Shown: piece by piece, positions 17,703-26,177 of the stretch | Position numbering within the stretch: position 1 is the first letter of the stretch | Layout: each line of letters opens with the position of its first letter | Assembly: GCF_023073355.1 (NCBI RefSeq) | Contig: NZ_JADPJI010000005.1 | Location: 2,170,001-2,234,000 of the forward strand | DNA: 64,000 nt | Direction: 5' to 3' | From: Bradyrhizobium sp. 199 | Lineage (GTDB): Bacteria; Pseudomonadota; Alphaproteobacteria; Rhizobiales; Xanthobacteraceae | The notes under the pieces: generated by a model | Database searches by the model: none | What the model was told of the DNA's origin: nothing | What the model saw: only the letters and a program-made list of their open reading frames with translations | Made by a program: the position numbers and the translations under genes

Positions 17703-18284
17703 TTGCAAGCGCTCCTAAAGCTGAGCCAGAGGATTGACGCGTTCACACGCTGGACGGGCAAACGCATGGCGTGGCTGATCGTGGCCGCCGTCATCATCTC
17801 GGCGGTCAATGCGATCGTCCGCAAGACGTTCGACACGTCATCCAATTCCTGGCTCGAGCTGCAATGGGTGCTCTTCAGCATCGTGTTCCTGCTCTGCTCG
17901 TCATGGACGCTGCTCGACAACGAGCACATCCGCATCGACATCGTGAACAACGCGCTGCCGAAGACGGTCCGCAACGTGATCGACCTGGTCGGCCACCTCT
18001 TCTTCCTCATTCCGCTGTGCGTCGTCATGATCGTCACTGGCGTGCCGTTCTTCCAGCGCTCGTTCCACATCAACGAGCAATCCGGCAATGCCGGCGGCCT
18101 GCCGCAGTGGCCCGCCAAAGCCCTGATCATGATCGGGTTCGCTTCCCTGCTCGTTCAAGCTATCTCCGAGGTGATCAAGCGGATTGCGGTCATGCGCGGA
18201 ATGATGCCGGACCCGCATGAGTCCCAGGTGTCCGCGCTGGAAGCGGAAGTCGAACATCTCGTCGAAGCGATCGAGAAGAAATAG
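17703..18284 (+). CDS. TRAP transporter small permease (DctQ type)
   Basis: Small membrane subunit of a tripartite ATP-independent periplasmic transporter. Four hydrophobic segments are visible, with the family blocks SNSWLELQWVLFSIVFLL and LLDNEHIRIDIVNN. This variant belongs with the FcbT2 (mannitol/chloroaromatic) group. TTG 17703 is chosen since GGGGGAGG stands six bases upstream and gives a normal 193-residue length; the in-frame stretch back to 17583 lacks conserved content. The large permease follows 27 bases later. Confidence 0.88.
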   Translation: MQALLKLSQRIDAFTRWTGKRMAWLIVAAVIISAVNAIVRKTFDTSSNSWLELQWVLFSIVFLLCSSWTLLDNEHIRIDIVNNALPKTVRNVIDLVGHLFFLIPLCVVMIVTGVPFFQRSFHINEQSGNAGGLPQWPAKALIMIGFASLLVQAISEVIKRIAVMRGMMPDPHESQVSALEAEVEHLVEAIEKK

Positions 18285-18311
18285 CCGTTGGCGACGGTGT
18301 AGGGGGGAATC

Positions 18312-19967
18312 ATGACCGCTTTTATCATCGCCAATATGGCGCCCATCATGTTCGCGTCGCTGGTCGTCGTGCTGCTGCTCGGCTATCCCGCGGCATTTTC
18401 GCTCGGCGCCGTCGGCCTGTTCTACGCCATCATCGGCGTCCAACTCGGCCAATTCCACCCCGACTTCCTCCAGGCGCTTCCGGAGCGGGTCTACGGCGTG
18501 ATGAACAACGACACGCTGCTCGCCATTCCCTTCTTCACCTTCATGGGATTGGTGCTGGAGCGGTCGGGCATGGCCGAGGACCTGCTCGACACCATCGGCC
18601 AATTGTTCGGCACCATCCGCGGCGGCCTTGCCTACGCGGTGATCTTCGTCGGCGCGCTGCTCGCCGCGACGACGGGCGTGGTCGCGGCGTCCGTGATCTC
18701 GATGGGGCTGATCTCGCTGCCGATCATGCTGCGCTATGGCTATGACCGCCGCGTGGCGGCCGGCGTCATCGCCGCGTCCGGCACGCTCGCGCAGATCATT
18801 CCGCCTTCGCTCGTCCTGATCGTGATGGCCGACCAGCTCGGCAAGTCGGTCGGCGACATGTATGAGGGCGCCTTCATCCCGGGTCTCGTGCTCGCCGGCC
18901 TCTACGCCGGCTACGCCTTCCTCGTCACCTTGATCTTCCCGAAGGCTGCGCCAGGCCTGCCGAAGGAGGCGATCGGCTTCCGCGAGGACGACGGCGACCG
19001 CGGCCTCCGCTCGCTCGGTGTGCTCTTCCTCGCGAGCTGCGTCTTCGGCTGGTTCATGATGCGCAACTCCGAGACGCATGGCGCCGATTACGTCGTGCTC
19101 AGCATGTTCTATGGCATCGTCTTCGCCTTCGCCGTCGCCGTGGTGAACTGGGGCATCGACAAGCTGACCGGCTTCCGTTTCCTCTCGAAGATGGCGCAGC
19201 AAACCACCTTCGTGATGGTGCCGCCGCTGTTCCTGATCTTCCTGGTTCTCGGCACGATCTTCATCGGCATCGCGACCCCGACCGAAGGCGGCGCGATGGG
19301 CGCCGCCGGTGCCCTCATCCTCGGTGCTGCGAAGCGGCGGCTGAGCTGGGACCTGATCCGGCAAGCCACCGAATCGACCGCCAAGCTGTCGGCCTTCGTC
19401 GTGTTCATTCTGGTCGGCGCCCGCGTGTTCTCCCTCACCTTCTACGGCGTCAACGGGCACGTCTGGGTCGAGCACCTGCTCACCTCCCTGCCGGGCGGGC
19501 AGGTCGGCTTCCTGATCTTCGTCAACGTGTTTGTGTTCGTGCTGGCCTTCTTCCTCGACTTCTTCGAGCTGGCATTCATCGTGATCCCGCTGCTCGGACC
19601 TGCCGCCGAGCACCTCGGCATCGACCTGATCTGGTTCGGCGTCATTCTCGGCGTCAACATGCAGACCTCGTTCATGCATCCGCCGTTCGGCTTCGCGTTG
19701 TTCTATCTCCGGTCGGTCGCGCCGAAGGAGCGATACACCGATCGCCTCACCGGCAAGCGCATGGAACCCGTCACCACGGGCCAAATCTATTGGGGCGCGG
19801 TGCCGTTCGTCGTCATCCAGATGATCATGGTTGCGCTGGTGATCACGTTCCCGTCGATGGTGATGCACTACAAGGGCGTCCAGTCGAACATCGACCCCAA
19901 CACGATCAGGATCGAGGTGCCGCAGATCGAGCTGCCGCCGCTGGATCTCGGGCCGCCGCAGAAGTAG
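18312..19967 (+). CDS. TRAP transporter large permease (DctM, FcbT3 type)
   Basis: A 551-residue sodium-coupled permease of the TRAP family with about a dozen hydrophobic helices. Typical landmarks are FFTFMGLVLERSGMAEDLLDTIG, the ASGTLAQIIPPSLVLIVMADQ gate region, and IATPTEGGAMGAAGAL. The second half holds FLDFFELAFIVIPLLGP and MQTSFMHPPFGFALFYL. The insertion between halves makes it the longer FcbT3-like form used with COG4663 binding proteins, two of which lie at 24.9-27.3 kb. Ribosome site AGGGGGG precedes ATG 18312. Confidence 0.93.
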   Translation: MTAFIIANMAPIMFASLVVVLLLGYPAAFSLGAVGLFYAIIGVQLGQFHPDFLQALPERVYGVMNNDTLLAIPFFTFMGLVLERSGMAEDLLDTIGQLFGTIRGGLAYAVIFVGALLAATTGVVAASVISMGLISLPIMLRYGYDRRVAAGVIAASGTLAQIIPPSLVLIVMADQLGKSVGDMYEGAFIPGLVLAGLYAGYAFLVTLIFPKAAPGLPKEAIGFREDDGDRGLRSLGVLFLASCVFGWFMMRNSETHGADYVVLSMFYGIVFAFAVAVVNWGIDKLTGFRFLSKMAQQTTFVMVPPLFLIFLVLGTIFIGIATPTEGGAMGAAGALILGAAKRRLSWDLIRQATESTAKLSAFVVFILVGARVFSLTFYGVNGHVWVEHLLTSLPGGQVGFLIFVNVFVFVLAFFLDFFELAFIVIPLLGPAAEHLGIDLIWFGVILGVNMQTSFMHPPFGFALFYLRSVAPKERYTDRLTGKRMEPVTTGQIYWGAVPFVVIQMIMVALVITFPSMVMHYKGVQSNIDPNTIRIEVPQIELPPLDLGPPQK

Positions 19968-20086
19968 CGGGAGCGACACGCGCCGTCGTGCTCCGCGCAA
20001 GCGGTGCACGACGCGTGACGGCGGGCGTGACAAGCACCGGAAACGGAGGCATACCGGGCCATCATCAGTCCCATGGATGGTCTCTC

Positions 20087-21376
20087 ATGCCCCGATCGTA
20101 CCCTGCTCCATCGCTCGTTGGCCCGTTGATCGCCTCACTGTGGCTGACATGTGCCGCAACGACAGTGCACGCCGACCCGATCGCCGATGTCCATACGCTG
20201 GCACAAAAAGAGCAGCAGCCGCTGCTCGATACGCTGCGCGATCTCGTCAACATCGAATCCGGCAGCAAGGACATCGAAGGCCTGAACCAGATCGCTGAGC
20301 GCGTTGCCGGTCAGTTGAAGCAGCTCGGCGGCACGGTGGAGATCCTGCAACCCACCGACATCTATCGCCTCGACGACACCCCTGAGAAGGTCGGACCGGC
20401 CGTGCACGCCGTGTTCAAGGGCACGGGCAGCAAGAAGATCATGCTGATCGCCCACATGGACACGGTGTACCTGAAGGGCATGCTGAAGGACCAGCCGTTC
20501 CGCATCGACGGCGACAAGGACTACGGCCTCGGCATTGCCGACGACAAGCAAGGCGTCGCGCTCATCCTCCATACCGTGGCGTTGCTGCAGAAGCTGAGCT
20601 TCCGGGATTACGGCACGCTGACGGTGCTCACGAATGGCGACGAGGAGATCTCCTCCCCCGGCTGGCGTAGCACCATCACCAAATTCGCCTCGGATCAGGA
20701 CGCGGTATTCTCGTTCGAAGGCGGCGGGACCGACGGCACGCTGCGTCTCGCCACCAGCGGCATCGGCTCGGCCTATCTCACCGTGCAGGGCAAGTCGTCA
20801 CATGCCGGCTCGAGGCCGGAGGGCGGCGTCAATGCGCTGTACGAGCTCTCGCACCAGGTGCTGCAGTTGAAGGACCTGTCGAAACCCGCGCAAGGCCTCA
20901 AGTTGAACTGGACGGTCTCAAAGGCCGGCACGAACCGCAATGTGATCCCCGCCGACGCCACGGCCCAGGCCGATGCGCGTGCACTCAAGGTGTCCGATTT
21001 CGACGAGTTGGAGAGGGAGCTGCAGGACAAGATCAAGAATCGCCTGCTGCCCGACTCCAAGGTCGACCTGAAGTTCGAGGTGCGTCGCCCGCCCCTCGAA
21101 GCCAACGAGGCCTCGCGCCGCGTGGCGGCCCACGGCAAGACGATCTATCAGGAGCTCGGAATGTCCCTCAAGGTCGACGAGAAAGCGACCGGCGGCGGCA
21201 CCGACGCCGCGTTTGCCGCGCTCAAGACCGGGGGCGCCGTGGTCGAAGGCATGGGCCTGTCAGCCTTCGGGGCACATTCCAATGATGCCGAATATGTGCA
21301 GCTGGGCAGCATCGTGCCGCGGCTTTATCTGGCGACGCGCATGATCATGGACCTGTCCACCGGCAAACTGAAATAG
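20087..21376 (+). CDS. Secreted M20 metallopeptidase (glutamate carboxypeptidase-like)
   Basis: A 429-residue zinc peptidase of the M20 family, close to carboxypeptidase G2. A signal peptide (LVGPLIASLWLTCAATTVHA) exports it. Zinc and catalytic residues sit in LIAHMDTVY, the following GLGIADDKQG, TNGDEEISSPG, and the late FGAHSNDAEYV. The dimerisation domain has KSSHAGSRPEGGVNA. ATG 20087 is the start that gives the signal peptide. Position right after DctQM suggests it releases a carboxylate such as glutamate for uptake (inference). Confidence 0.9.
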   Translation: MPRSYPAPSLVGPLIASLWLTCAATTVHADPIADVHTLAQKEQQPLLDTLRDLVNIESGSKDIEGLNQIAERVAGQLKQLGGTVEILQPTDIYRLDDTPEKVGPAVHAVFKGTGSKKIMLIAHMDTVYLKGMLKDQPFRIDGDKDYGLGIADDKQGVALILHTVALLQKLSFRDYGTLTVLTNGDEEISSPGWRSTITKFASDQDAVFSFEGGGTDGTLRLATSGIGSAYLTVQGKSSHAGSRPEGGVNALYELSHQVLQLKDLSKPAQGLKLNWTVSKAGTNRNVIPADATAQADARALKVSDFDELERELQDKIKNRLLPDSKVDLKFEVRRPPLEANEASRRVAAHGKTIYQELGMSLKVDEKATGGGTDAAFAALKTGGAVVEGMGLSAFGAHSNDAEYVQLGSIVPRLYLATRMIMDLSTGKLK

Positions 21377-21412
21377 GTCTCGGCCCTCTCCCACACCGGA
21401 GAGGCTGCAGCG

Positions 21413-22828
21413 TCAGTGCCGCGTCGCTCTCTGTTCAGCGTCGTCGGACTTCTCCGCCGGCCGAAACCGCAGCGTGAACTCGGCGCCGCCGCCCGGGAGA
21501 TTCGCCATCGCGACGGTGGCCGCATGATCATCCGCCACGGCGCGCACGATCGAGAGTCCCAGCCCCGCGCCGTCGCTGCGCCGGCGGTCGGCACGCCAGA
21601 AGCGCTGGAAGATCAGCTCGCGCTCGGCTTCCGCGATCCCCGGGCCGCAATCGCGCACGCGAACCGAGCCATCCTCGCCCACCTCGATGTCGACGGTGGT
21701 GTCTCTCGCCGTGAACTTGATGGCGTTCTCGGCAAGGTTGAAGATGGCGCGCTGAACCATCTCCGAATTTCCGTGGATCATCACCGGCGCGTCGCTGCCC
21801 TTGAGCGCGATGTCCTTGTGCTGCGCAATCGCGAACGGCGCGATCGCGGCGACCACATCGGCGCAGACGGCGCGCAAATCCGCGGTCTCGCCGGGGTCGA
21901 GCACCAGGGAGTCGAGCTCGGCGATCTCCAGGAGCTGGGCGACAAGCCGGCTCATGGCCTCGATATCGGCATGCAGCGACTGCCGCGCTGCGCGGTCGTC
22001 AAGCGTCTCGATCCGCGTGCGCAGGATCGCGAGCGGCGTGCGCAATTGATGCGCGGCGTCCGCCGTGAACTGCCGTTGCAGCCGAAAGCCGTCTTCGAGG
22101 CGGTCGAGCGCCTGGTTGACGGCGGTGACCAGCGGCAGGATCTCGCGGGGGATCTGTTCCGTCGGCAAACGGATATCGGTGCGCGCCGGACCGATATTGC
22201 TGGCCTCCTCGGAAGCCTTCCACAGCGGCGCGATCGCGCGGCGGAAAATGATGATGTCGGTGGCAAGCAGCACCAACAAGATAGGGATGGTAATCCACCC
22301 CACCCGCCGGAAGAAGTTCGAGACGATGTCGTCGATGATGACGTCGCGGTGCGCGAGGTCCTCGGCGACCTGGATGCGCACCGTCTTGCCGTCGATGTCC
22401 CGGGTGACCGCGGCGCCGGAAATGCTCTCCGACGAGCGCGGTGCAGCGGCGGGGGAGCGCGGGTGCGAGGAGAACAGCAGGCGGCCCTCGACATCGCGAA
22501 TGTCGTACTGATAGCGGCCATAGGCATCCGAATAGAGGCCCTTGAGACTGTCGGGCAGATTGAACGTCAACAGCCCGTCCGGCTGCGCAACGATGCGCTG
22601 CGCCAGCACTTCGGCCTGGGCGCGCATGGCATCGCGATGCAGCTGGTCGATTTCGGAATTGAGCAGCCAGAACAGTACCAGCGGCAGGAAGATCGCGACC
22701 ACCGCCACCGCCAGGATGTGCAGGAACACGATGCGCCAGATCAGCGATTTGAACGTCGGCGACCTGCCATAGGACCCGGCATAGGATCCGACGTTAGATC
22801 CGACCCGGGCCACGCTATTTCTCCACAT
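21413..22828 (-). CDS. Sensor histidine kinase (TctE/QseC-like)
   Basis: A 471-residue membrane sensor. Two transmembrane helices (about 33-56 and 178-195) flank a periplasmic domain of 120 residues. A HAMP-like linker, the HisKA phosphorylation site H260 in DAAHQLRTPLAILRTR, and an HATPase_c domain with NLAENAIKFT, DCGPGIAE and GAGLGLSIV follow. It overlaps the response regulator gene by 14 bases. Two-component systems of this type often control carboxylate transporters, which fits the TRAP genes next door. The N-terminus carries a short repeat-encoded Gly/Ser/Tyr stretch. Confidence 0.92.
   Translation of the reverse strand: MWRNSVARVGSNVGSYAGSYGRSPTFKSLIWRIVFLHILAVAVVAIFLPLVLFWLLNSEIDQLHRDAMRAQAEVLAQRIVAQPDGLLTFNLPDSLKGLYSDAYGRYQYDIRDVEGRLLFSSHPRSPAAAPRSSESISGAAVTRDIDGKTVRIQVAEDLAHRDVIIDDIVSNFFRRVGWITIPILLVLLATDIIIFRRAIAPLWKASEEASNIGPARTDIRLPTEQIPREILPLVTAVNQALDRLEDGFRLQRQFTADAAHQLRTPLAILRTRIETLDDRAARQSLHADIEAMSRLVAQLLEIAELDSLVLDPGETADLRAVCADVVAAIAPFAIAQHKDIALKGSDAPVMIHGNSEMVQRAIFNLAENAIKFTARDTTVDIEVGEDGSVRVRDCGPGIAEAERELIFQRFWRADRRRSDGAGLGLSIVRAVADDHAATVAMANLPGGGAEFTLRFRPAEKSDDAEQRATRH
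22768..22803. repeat. 12-base tandem repeat (three units) in kinase N-terminus
   Basis: CATAGGACCCGG (22768-22779), CATAGGATCCGA (22780-22791) and CGTTAGATCCGA (22792-22803) are in-frame imperfect copies. They encode GSNV-GSYA-GSYG at residues 10-21 of the sensor kinase, before its first membrane helix. Confidence 0.75.
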
Positions 22829-23489
22829 CCATGAGATAGCCGACGCCGCGGACGGTATGGATCATGACCTTGGCGCCGTGTTCAGCGAGCTGCTTGCGCA
22901 GCCGCGAGACATAGACCTCGACCGCGTTGGAGGCGACCTCGCCGTCCAGCCCGAAAATGTGGTCCTCGACGTTCTTCTTCGGCACCACCCGCCCTTGCCG
23001 GCGCAGCAGGATCTCGAGCACCGAGGTCTCGCGCGCAGAGATGATCCGCGGCTGGTCGTCGACGAATATCTGGCGGCTCTCGGTGTCGTAGACGAGATTG
23101 GCCAGAGTGAGCGAACGGCCGAGCAGCTGGCCGGGCCGGCGCAGGATCGCCTCCAGCCGCGCCACCAGTTCCTCCATCGCGAACGGCTTTGCGAGATAGT
23201 CGTCGGCGCCGCTGCGCAGGCCGCTGACGCGGTCCCGCAGGCCGCCGCGCGCGGTCAGCACCAGCACGGGAAGCGGTTCCATCTTGAGGCGCAGCTCCCG
23301 CAGTACCGACAGACCGTCGCCATCGGGCAGCCCGAGGTCAAGAATCATCGCAGCATAGCTGACGCTGCTCACCGCCTCCCGCGCCTCGGCCGCGCTGCCC
23401 ACAATGTCGCTTTGGTAGCCGGCCGCCGCCAGCCCGCCCGCGACGAGCCGCGACAGCTCGGCATTATCCTCGACGATCAGAAGGCGCAT
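22815..23489 (-). CDS. OmpR-family response regulator
   Basis: A 224-residue regulator. The receiver domain has the acidic pocket (VEDN), phospho-acceptor D51 in MILDLGLPDGDG, T in VLTARG and K in YLAKPF. The C-terminal winged helix carries SARETSVLEILLRRQG and NAVEVYVSRLRKQL. It is closest in pattern to TctD-like regulators. It is translated ahead of the kinase with which it overlaps, and probably acts on the neighbouring TRAP and peptidase genes (inference from position). Confidence 0.93.
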   Translation of the reverse strand: MRLLIVEDNAELSRLVAGGLAAAGYQSDIVGSAAEAREAVSSVSYAAMILDLGLPDGDGLSVLRELRLKMEPLPVLVLTARGGLRDRVSGLRSGADDYLAKPFAMEELVARLEAILRRPGQLLGRSLTLANLVYDTESRQIFVDDQPRIISARETSVLEILLRRQGRVVPKKNVEDHIFGLDGEVASNAVEVYVSRLRKQLAEHGAKVMIHTVRGVGYLMDVEK

Positions 23490-23718
23490 CGCAGTCCCGC
23501 CGGATACTCAGCTCGCCGCACAGTTCGCGCGGCATCTTCGCTCTTTTCAAGCATTCCGGTCGCCTCGGCTAGCGAAAAAGCCCGGGCTGGTCGCCCTGCC
23601 CTGTCAGATTCATGTAAGCCGGAGCGGCCTGTCTCCAGTAGGTGGCCGCTGCATGCTTGATCAAACGTCGCCGCGTCCGCCCGTTGCGGATGTCGGATCG
23701 CTGCCCCATCATATCGTC

Positions 23719-24257
23719 ATGCATCCATCATCGGTACTCATTGTGTTCGGCGGCCTTCCGGGCACTGGCAAGACGACGATTTCCCGCGAACTGACCATTC
23801 GGCTGGCGGCGACATATCTTCGCATCGATTCAATCGAGCAGGCGTTGAAGGACGCCGGCCTTACGGTCGGCGCAGAGGGCTATGCCACATAGCCAACGCG
23901 GTGGCGGCCGAAAATCTCAAGCTCGGGCGCATCGTTATCGCCGACTGCGTCAATCCAGTGCCGGCAAGCCGCGCTGCGTGGCGGCAATGTGCCTTGCAGA
24001 CCTCGGCACGCTTGGTTGAGATCGAATTGGTTTGCAGCGAAGCGGTGCTGCACCGGCAACGCGTGGAGAGCCGCCCCCCCGACATTCATGGCCTCAAACT
24101 GCCAAGCTGGAATGATGTCGTGAGCTGGGCGTATGAACCGTGGGATCGAGAGCATCTGGTGCTCGATACGGCGGGTGGTTCGCTCGATGATCTGCTGGAG
24201 CGAGCGGAGGCCTATGTTCGCGACAAGATGGCTAGCTGGCAGGATGGCCCCTTCTGA
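23719..24257 (+). pseudogene. Frameshifted small P-loop kinase
   Basis: An AAA-type small-molecule kinase related in form to adenylylsulfate/chloramphenicol phosphotransferase-like P-loop proteins. The first part has FGGLPGTGKTTISREL (Walker A) and TYLRIDSIEQAL, ending at a TAG at about 23890. The remainder continues in another frame from ATAGCCAACGCGGTG, giving ANAVAAENLKLGRIVIADCV through LDTAGGSLDDLLERA to a stop at 24257. Removal of two bases near 23886 would restore one protein of about 180 residues. Either a recent pseudogene or a sequencing error. Its 3' end overlaps the convergent YunG-like gene by 26 bases. Confidence 0.75.
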
Positions 24258-24579
24258 AAGCGTCTCTGAGTTCGGCCAGTTGGTCGCTCGTTGCGCCGAG
24301 CTCCGCCTCGGTCCGACTCGCAGGTAAATCCACATACGCGATCGGCTGTTCGAACTGGCGCGCCGTGAAGTCGTACCTCTTGCCATCGATCCGATTGTAA
24401 AAATGGTCGCCGGCCGGCAGCGGCGTCTTCAGCAATTCGCCGCCGAACAGTTCATGGATGAGCAACGACGTGACGTTGCATTGTCCTGCCGCCGGATTGC
24501 GCTCCGTCCACTGCCTGGCCGTCGACGGCGACCATACCTTTTGCAGCGTTCTCTCAACGTCATCGGGATCGAAGCTCAT
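24232..24579 (-). CDS. YunG-like protein
   Basis: A 115-residue cytoplasmic protein with features of the YunG family: a W-S-x-S-T-A-x-x-W opening, NPAAGQCNVTSLLIHELFGGELLKT with a conserved Gln-Cys pair, and HFYNRIDGKRYDFTARQF. The conserved Cys and His recall a cysteine-protease-like fold, but no activity is established. It is convergent with and overlaps the frameshifted kinase. Confidence 0.7.
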   Translation of the reverse strand: MSFDPDDVERTLQKVWSPSTARQWTERNPAAGQCNVTSLLIHELFGGELLKTPLPAGDHFYNRIDGKRYDFTARQFEQPIAYVDLPASRTEAELGATSDQLAELRDAFRRGHPAS

Positions 24580-24921
24580 TGCCGTCTCCAGCTTGGCATC
24601 GACGACCTCGATTTCGGATTATTCGATGATTGCTTTCTACTCCTGCTTTGCCCGACGGGTCAAGCTGCACCTGGTTGGCAGGAGCTACGAAACGAAAGCA
24701 TCCAGCGATCCGCCGGCTTCGGGGGCGAGTTCGCCCGCACACCGCAGCACCGGTCCCGCTTTCGCGAAAGCCGCTTGTACGGTCAGTTTATTTCCTATGA
24801 CTTATCAAGCCATTGGCTACTGTGCATGGGGTTGTTTTTCGGTTGTTGAGGTCTGGGCCCTCCAAACACGACAATGCCCCGGAGCTTTCGCGCCGGGCAT
24901 TGCCTGCGAGAGATGACGCGA
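24580..24921. other. Intergenic region before the TRAP binding proteins
   Basis: No gene supported. Overlapping plus-strand frames in 24458-24916 lack ribosome sites and family content. The right end holds the terminator of the binding-protein gene. Confidence 0.5.
24872..24902 (-). terminator. Hairpin terminator after TRAP binding protein 1
   Basis: CAATGCCCCGGAGC (from 24872) pairs imperfectly with GCGCCGGGCATTG (24890-24902) around a TTTC loop, 20 bases past the stop codon. The T-tract on the minus strand is weak. Confidence 0.6.
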
Positions 24922-26010
24922 TCAGCTCTGCGAGCGCCGCGCCATGAAGATGTCGTAGCCGACCTCGGCGACCTGGAACCAGGCGTAGCCATCGCTCGTG
25001 AACTTGGCGAGGGAGTCGTGCACCTTCTTGAAATTGGCGTTGGTCGCGCCGACTTCGGCGTGCAGCTCCTTGGCAGCCTTGTGGCAGGCATCCATGATCG
25101 GGGGCGAGAAGGCATGCAACTTGGTGCCGCCCGCGAGCAGCTTCTTCAGCGCCAGCGGATTGGCAGTGTCGTAGCGCGCCATCATGTAGTTGTTGGCGTA
25201 GTGGCCGGCCTGCTCCAGCACGCTCTGGTAATATTTCGGCAGCGCGTTCCACTTGTCGAGGTTGACGAAGGCCAGCAGCATCGGCCCGCCTTCCCACCAA
25301 CCGGGATAGTAATAGTGCGGCGCGATCTTGTAGAAGCCGAGCTTCTCGTCGTCATAGGGGCCGACCCATTCGGCGGCGTCGATGGTGCCCTTCTCCAGCG
25401 CGGGATAGATGTCGCCGCCGGCGAGCTGCTGCGGCACCACGCCGAGCTTCTGGAGCACGCGGCCGGCAAAGCCGCCGACGCGGAATTTCATGCCCTTGAG
25501 ATCCTCGGGCGTATTGACCTCTTTCCTGAACCAGCCGCCCATCTGGCAACCGGTGTTGCCCGCGAGCAGCGAGACGACGTTGTAGCTCTTGTAGAATTCG
25601 TTGAGCACGTCGCGTCCGCCGCCCTGCATGTACCAGGCCTGGTTGATGCGCATGTTGGGACCGAACGGCACGGCCGAGCCGAAGGTGAAGGTCGGATCCT
25701 TGCCGAAATAGTAGTAGGAGGCGGTGTGGCCGATTTCGCAGGTGCCGTTCTGCACGGCGTCGAGCACCTGCAGGCCGGGGACGATCTCACCGGCCGCGAA
25801 GATCTGGATCTGGAATTTGTTGTCGGTCGCCTCGGCGACCATCTTGCACATCATCTCGGCGCCGCCAAACAGCGTGTCGAGCGACTTCGGCCAGCTCGTC
25901 GGCATGCGCCATTTGATTTCCGGCATCGATTGCGCGATCGCGGGCGCAGCGAGCGTGGCGGCGCCGGCCGCGCCAAGTCCTGTGACCTTGATGAAGTCTC
26001 TTCTCTTCAT
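24922..26010 (-). CDS. TRAP transporter substrate-binding protein 1 (FcbT1/TakP-like)
   Basis: A 362-residue periplasmic receptor with an N-terminal twin-arginine-like signal (MKRRDFIKVTGLGAAGAATL...AIAQ). The body matches COG4663 binding proteins: EIKWRMPTSWPKSLDTLFGGAE, GEIVPGLQVLDAVQNGTCEIG and GTIDAAEWVGPYDDEKLGF, the last holding the carboxylate and metal site region. ATG 26010 follows CAGGAAATC; the frame upstream is not conserved. It is a clear paralogue of the next gene, same length, head to tail. Confidence 0.92.
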   Translation of the reverse strand: MKRRDFIKVTGLGAAGAATLAAPAIAQSMPEIKWRMPTSWPKSLDTLFGGAEMMCKMVAEATDNKFQIQIFAAGEIVPGLQVLDAVQNGTCEIGHTASYYYFGKDPTFTFGSAVPFGPNMRINQAWYMQGGGRDVLNEFYKSYNVVSLLAGNTGCQMGGWFRKEVNTPEDLKGMKFRVGGFAGRVLQKLGVVPQQLAGGDIYPALEKGTIDAAEWVGPYDDEKLGFYKIAPHYYYPGWWEGGPMLLAFVNLDKWNALPKYYQSVLEQAGHYANNYMMARYDTANPLALKKLLAGGTKLHAFSPPIMDACHKAAKELHAEVGATNANFKKVHDSLAKFTSDGYAWFQVAEVGYDIFMARRSQS

Positions 26011-26118
26011 GATTTCCTGCCCTGATGGATTGTGATTGTGAGCCTTCTTGTCGAGGCGTGGGGCCAGCATGACGCAAGGTGAGACCGAATGCCATCCCCA
26101 TCGCACTGCGGCAAACAA

Positions 26119-26149
26119 AAAGCCCGGCCTCCACAGGAGGCCGGGCTTT
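26119..26149 (-). terminator. Strong intrinsic terminator after TRAP binding protein 2
   Basis: A perfect 14-base stem (26119-26132 with 26136-26149) and a three-base loop ends in TTTTTGTTT on the minus strand, 28 bases past the stop codon. It separates the two paralogous genes transcriptionally. Confidence 0.9.
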
Positions 26150-26177
26150 CCGGTCTTGCGACTTTAGGCCTAGGCGA

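Noticed and set aside
17901..20033. 710-residue minus-strand open frame opposite the TRAP permease genes
   Set aside because: His/Asp/Glu-rich composition is that of an antisense shadow of high-GC membrane protein genes; DctQ and DctM on the plus strand have clear family motifs.
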